Assembly: GCA_964386565.1 (NCBI GenBank)
Contig: CAYLRU010000057.1
Span: 1 to 16,141 of the forward strand
Reading direction: 5' to 3'
Length of the DNA stretch: 16,141 bases
From: CAYLRU01 sp964386565
GTDB taxonomy: Bacteria; Desulfobacterota; Desulfobacteria; Desulfobacterales; UBA5616
In this document: positions 14,818 to 16,141 of the stretch, piece after piece
Layout: each line of letters begins with the position of its first letter
Position numbering within the stretch: the first letter of the stretch is position 1
Translations under genes and position numbers: made by a program
Notes under the pieces: model-generated
What the model saw: only the letters and a program-made list of their open reading frames with translations
Databases searched by the model: none
What the model was told of the DNA's origin: nothing

Positions 14818-14872
14818 AAAAAAGTTTTAAGTGTTGATTTGCGGAAAAATTCAAATTTAACACTTAAAACTT
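14818..14872 (-). terminator. Candidate AT-rich hairpin with U-tract, between ribF and the UPF0104 gene
   Basis: AAGTTTTAAGTGTT (14822-14835) and AACACTTAAAACTT (14859-14872) are perfect 14-base complements. Four more pairs (14838-14841 with 14852-14855) are possible past a small internal loop. Read on the minus strand the hairpin ends in six Ts (14818-14823), like an intrinsic terminator, although the stem has only three G/C pairs. It lies only 9 bases before the ATG of the UPF0104 gene, an odd place for a terminator unless it attenuates, or unless it is simply a repeat-derived structure. Confidence 0.35.
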
Positions 14873-14907
14873 ATACGCGGTAATGCAATACCGTTAACTT
14901 GGCCTTG
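14822..14907. repeat. Heptamer array H with long inverted repeat
   Basis: The right arm continues on the plus strand in a 7-base rhythm: AACACTT, AAAACTT, ATACGCG, GTAATGC, AATACCG, TTAACTT, GGCCTTG (14859-14907). The left arm reads AAGTTTT, AAGTGTT, GATTTGC (14822-14842). Motifs such as AATACCG and CCTTGGC recur in arrays A and E. The array occupies much of the 207-base gap between ribF and the UPF0104 gene. Confidence 0.45.
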
Positions 14908-14930
14908 GCTTTTCCCATCTTTCCCGCCAT
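14871..14930 (-). other. Possible 19-codon mini-ORF or gene remnant before the hairpin
   Basis: On the minus strand ATG at 14930 opens a 19-codon frame (MAGKMGKAKAKLTVLHYRV) that stops at TAA 14871-14873, exactly at the base of the 14-bp inverted repeat. An AGGA lies about 10 bases before the ATG. The same frame is open well upstream of the ATG without another ATG (…GSDKNKAGFVR), so it could be the tail of a decayed gene. Lys/Gly-rich composition and overlap with the heptamer array make chance equally likely. No function is proposed. Confidence 0.2.
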
Positions 14931-15016
14931 TCTTACAAATCCTGCTTTGTTTTTATCCGAACCGCCAAGTTCAGGTTTAAGTGAATGATATTGATTTATG
15001 GCTGTAAGCAACGGAA

Positions 15017-15952
15017 TTATAGGGACACGATACAGCGGGCTTTTTCCACGTCCCTTTGGATCTGTTTCGACAGTTCCTCGATGCCCGAGAATTTTTTTTC
15101 ATCCCGTATGCGGTCGATAAAATTGATACGAATCCGGTGCCCGTAGATGTCTGCATTGAAGTCAAGGATGTGGACCTCCACCGTGTAGATGCAATCGTCG
15201 AAAGTCGGGCTGTATCCGATATTGGCGACACCCTTATAACGCTTTTCCGACAATTCCACGATCACGGCATAAACACCGGTTTTGGGACACAACTCATCAT
15301 ACAGCCGGACGTTTGCCGTTGGAAAACCAAGGAGTTTGCCACCCCTGTTTCTGCCGGTTTCCACCGTTCCCCGGATCTGGTAATAGCGACCGAGCATGTG
15401 TTGAACATCGGAAACATTGCCTGCCGTCACCAGTTCACGGATCCGCGTGCTGCTGATGCGCTCGGGCATACCGTTTGATGTAAAGATCCAGTCTGCCACG
15501 ATGACATCAAAACCTAATCGTTCACCGAAGGTTTTCAGCATATCGAAATTTCCTTCCCGGTTTTTGCCGAAACTGTAATCTTCACCGATGACAATGGCTT
15601 TCATTCCGATTTTTCGCACCAGGATATCTTCGATGAATTCAGCAGCCGGGATGCCTGCGAATTCCCGCGTAAAGGGGATAACGATCAATACATCCAGGCC
15701 GGAGCGATGAATCAACTCGACTTTTTGTTCGTAAAGTGTAATCAGGGGGGGATTTCCGTTCCGTTGCAGCACCCGGATGGGATGGGGCTCAAATGTTATG
15801 GCAATGGATGTTCCGTTAACAGCGTCTGATTTCTCAATAACCTGGTGAAACAGGGCCTGGTGCCCGATATGTACCCCGTCAAAATTTCCGATGGTCACCA
15901 CCGCATATTTAAACGGTGTTTGTATTTTATCCAGTCCCTCGATTAATTCCAT
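15017..15952 (-). CDS. ribF: Bifunctional riboflavin kinase / FAD synthetase
   Basis: A 311-residue enzyme that phosphorylates riboflavin to FMN and adenylylates FMN to FAD in the cytosol. The N-terminal nucleotidyltransferase domain (about 1-185) has IGNFDGVHIGH (21-31), ITFEPHP (52-58), GEDYSFGKNREGN (123-135) and the ISSTRIRE signature (167-173). The C-terminal riboflavin kinase domain (about 187-311) has GGKLLGFPTANV (204-215), PKTGVYAV, NIGYSPTF (244-251) and EVHILDF with the catalytic Glu. Start ATG 15952 has an AGGA Shine-Dalgarno 9 bases upstream (plus-strand 15962-15965) and lies just before the first strand; an ATG at 15988 would add 12 residues and is less likely. No FMN riboswitch is visible upstream. 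It diverges from the tRNA-Leu gene. Confidence 0.96.
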   Translation of the reverse strand: MELIEGLDKIQTPFKYAVVTIGNFDGVHIGHQALFHQVIEKSDAVNGTSIAITFEPHPIRVLQRNGNPPLITLYEQKVELIHRSGLDVLIVIPFTREFAGIPAAEFIEDILVRKIGMKAIVIGEDYSFGKNREGNFDMLKTFGERLGFDVIVADWIFTSNGMPERISSTRIRELVTAGNVSDVQHMLGRYYQIRGTVETGRNRGGKLLGFPTANVRLYDELCPKTGVYAVIVELSEKRYKGVANIGYSPTFDDCIYTVEVHILDFNADIYGHRIRINFIDRIRDEKKFSGIEELSKQIQRDVEKARCIVSL

Positions 15953-15981
15953 TTTATCTTTTCCTGAACATAAATATAAGC

Positions 15982-16010
15982 TTGACAACGATTTTAAAAA
16001 AATATAGTTA
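15982..16010 (+). promoter_or_regulatory. Sigma70-like promoter for tRNA-Leu
   Basis: A perfect -35 box TTGACA (15982-15987) is followed by TATAGT (16003-16008, 15-base spacer) or TAGTTA (16005-16010, 17-base spacer). Transcription would begin near 16015-16018, about 40 bases before the mature tRNA, leaving a normal 5' leader for RNase P. The -35 box overlaps the 5' leader region of the divergent ribF gene. Confidence 0.6.
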
Positions 16011-16058
16011 AAACACCTCCGAGATTAAATCAATCTTTTTTGTGGTTTGTCTTGATTT

Positions 16059-16141
16059 GCCGAAGTGGCGGAACTGGTAGACGCGCTAGGTTCAGGGTCT
16101 AGTCGGAGTACTCCGGTGGGAGTTCGAGTCTCCCCTTCGGC
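16059..16141 (+). tRNA. tRNA-Leu (anticodon CAG), 3' end cut by the window edge
   Basis: A class II tRNA. The acceptor arm GCCGAAG (16059-16065) pairs with CTTCGGC (16135-16141). The D-arm has the usual GGTAGACGC. The anticodon stem CTAGG/TCTAG (16086-16090, 16098-16102) holds the loop TTCAGGG with anticodon CAG at 16093-16095. A long variable arm (about 16103-16116, GGAG/CTCC stem) marks a Leu-type tRNA, and the T-arm has GTTCGAGTC. It reads CUG leucine codons. The discriminator base and any CCA lie beyond the last base of the window. Confidence 0.97.

Noticed and set aside
14810..14863. Upstream ATG at 14863 for the UPF0104 gene
   Set aside because: Its 18 extra residues are read from the inverted repeat and precede a complete first helix; 14809 is the better start.
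16014..16021. Strong Shine-Dalgarno-like CGGAGGTG on the minus strand
   Set aside because: No start codon with a lasting frame follows (GTG TTT TAA), and it lies in the tRNA leader; judged chance.
16059..16141. tRNA-Leu as an integration site of a mobile element
   Set aside because: No integrase or duplicated tRNA 3' end is visible in the window, and the downstream side is outside it.
1..16141. CRISPR array, toxin-antitoxin pair, phage genes, insertion sequence or biosynthetic cluster
   Set aside because: No spaced identical direct repeats, transposase, integrase or such operon was seen; the heptamer arrays have no spacers and are too short for CRISPR.

Overview
The window looks like the chromosome of a Gram-negative bacterium of roughly 50% GC, most plausibly a deltaproteobacterial (Desulfobacterota) lineage. 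This rests on inner- and outer-membrane genes (a Lol-type ABC module and an outer-membrane barrel) and on a def-fmt-rsmB-PASTA-rpe gene order of the kind I associate with that group. The taxonomic call is an inference from gene content, not from a marker gene. There is no phage, insertion sequence, CRISPR array or rRNA. No gap between genes exceeds about 210 bases.

Layout. (1) Bases 1-2858, plus strand: the end of a surface-glycan cluster, with the C-terminus of a GT4 glycosyltransferase, a polytopic GT39/ArnT-like glycosyltransferase, and a fused GT2-GtrA protein. (2) Bases 2883-8260, minus strand: a five-gene module read in the order LolA-like periplasmic carrier, FtsX-type permease, second FtsX-type permease, LolD-like ATPase, outer-membrane beta-barrel. 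It resembles a second, divergent Lol-like pathway in which a barrel gene is linked instead of a LolB. (3) Bases 8351-13683, minus strand: housekeeping genes aroQ, rpe, a membrane-anchored three-PASTA protein, rsmB, fmt and def. (4) Bases 13727-15952, minus strand: a YbhN/UPF0104-type membrane protein and ribF. (5) At the right edge, on the plus strand, a tRNA-Leu(CAG) gene with its own sigma70-like promoter, divergent from ribF.

The least expected signal is not a gene. At least six gene borders carry short degenerate sequences with a 7-base period (for example CCGATAA, CCAATAC, CGTAAAT, GCTTAAA units). Several form inverted repeats. Two run into coding sequence: one into the N-terminus of the outer-membrane barrel, one into the C-terminal tail of the GT2-GtrA protein. 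They often sit just 5' of start codons, and two of those genes lack a recognisable Shine-Dalgarno sequence. They look like a dispersed heptamer-repeat family.

How the genes fit together: the left part builds and exports surface sugars; the central module probably moves a lipid-modified or hydrophobic cargo from the inner to the outer membrane; def and fmt handle N-terminal formylation and deformylation; rsmB modifies 16S rRNA; rpe, aroQ and ribF serve central, aromatic and flavin metabolism.
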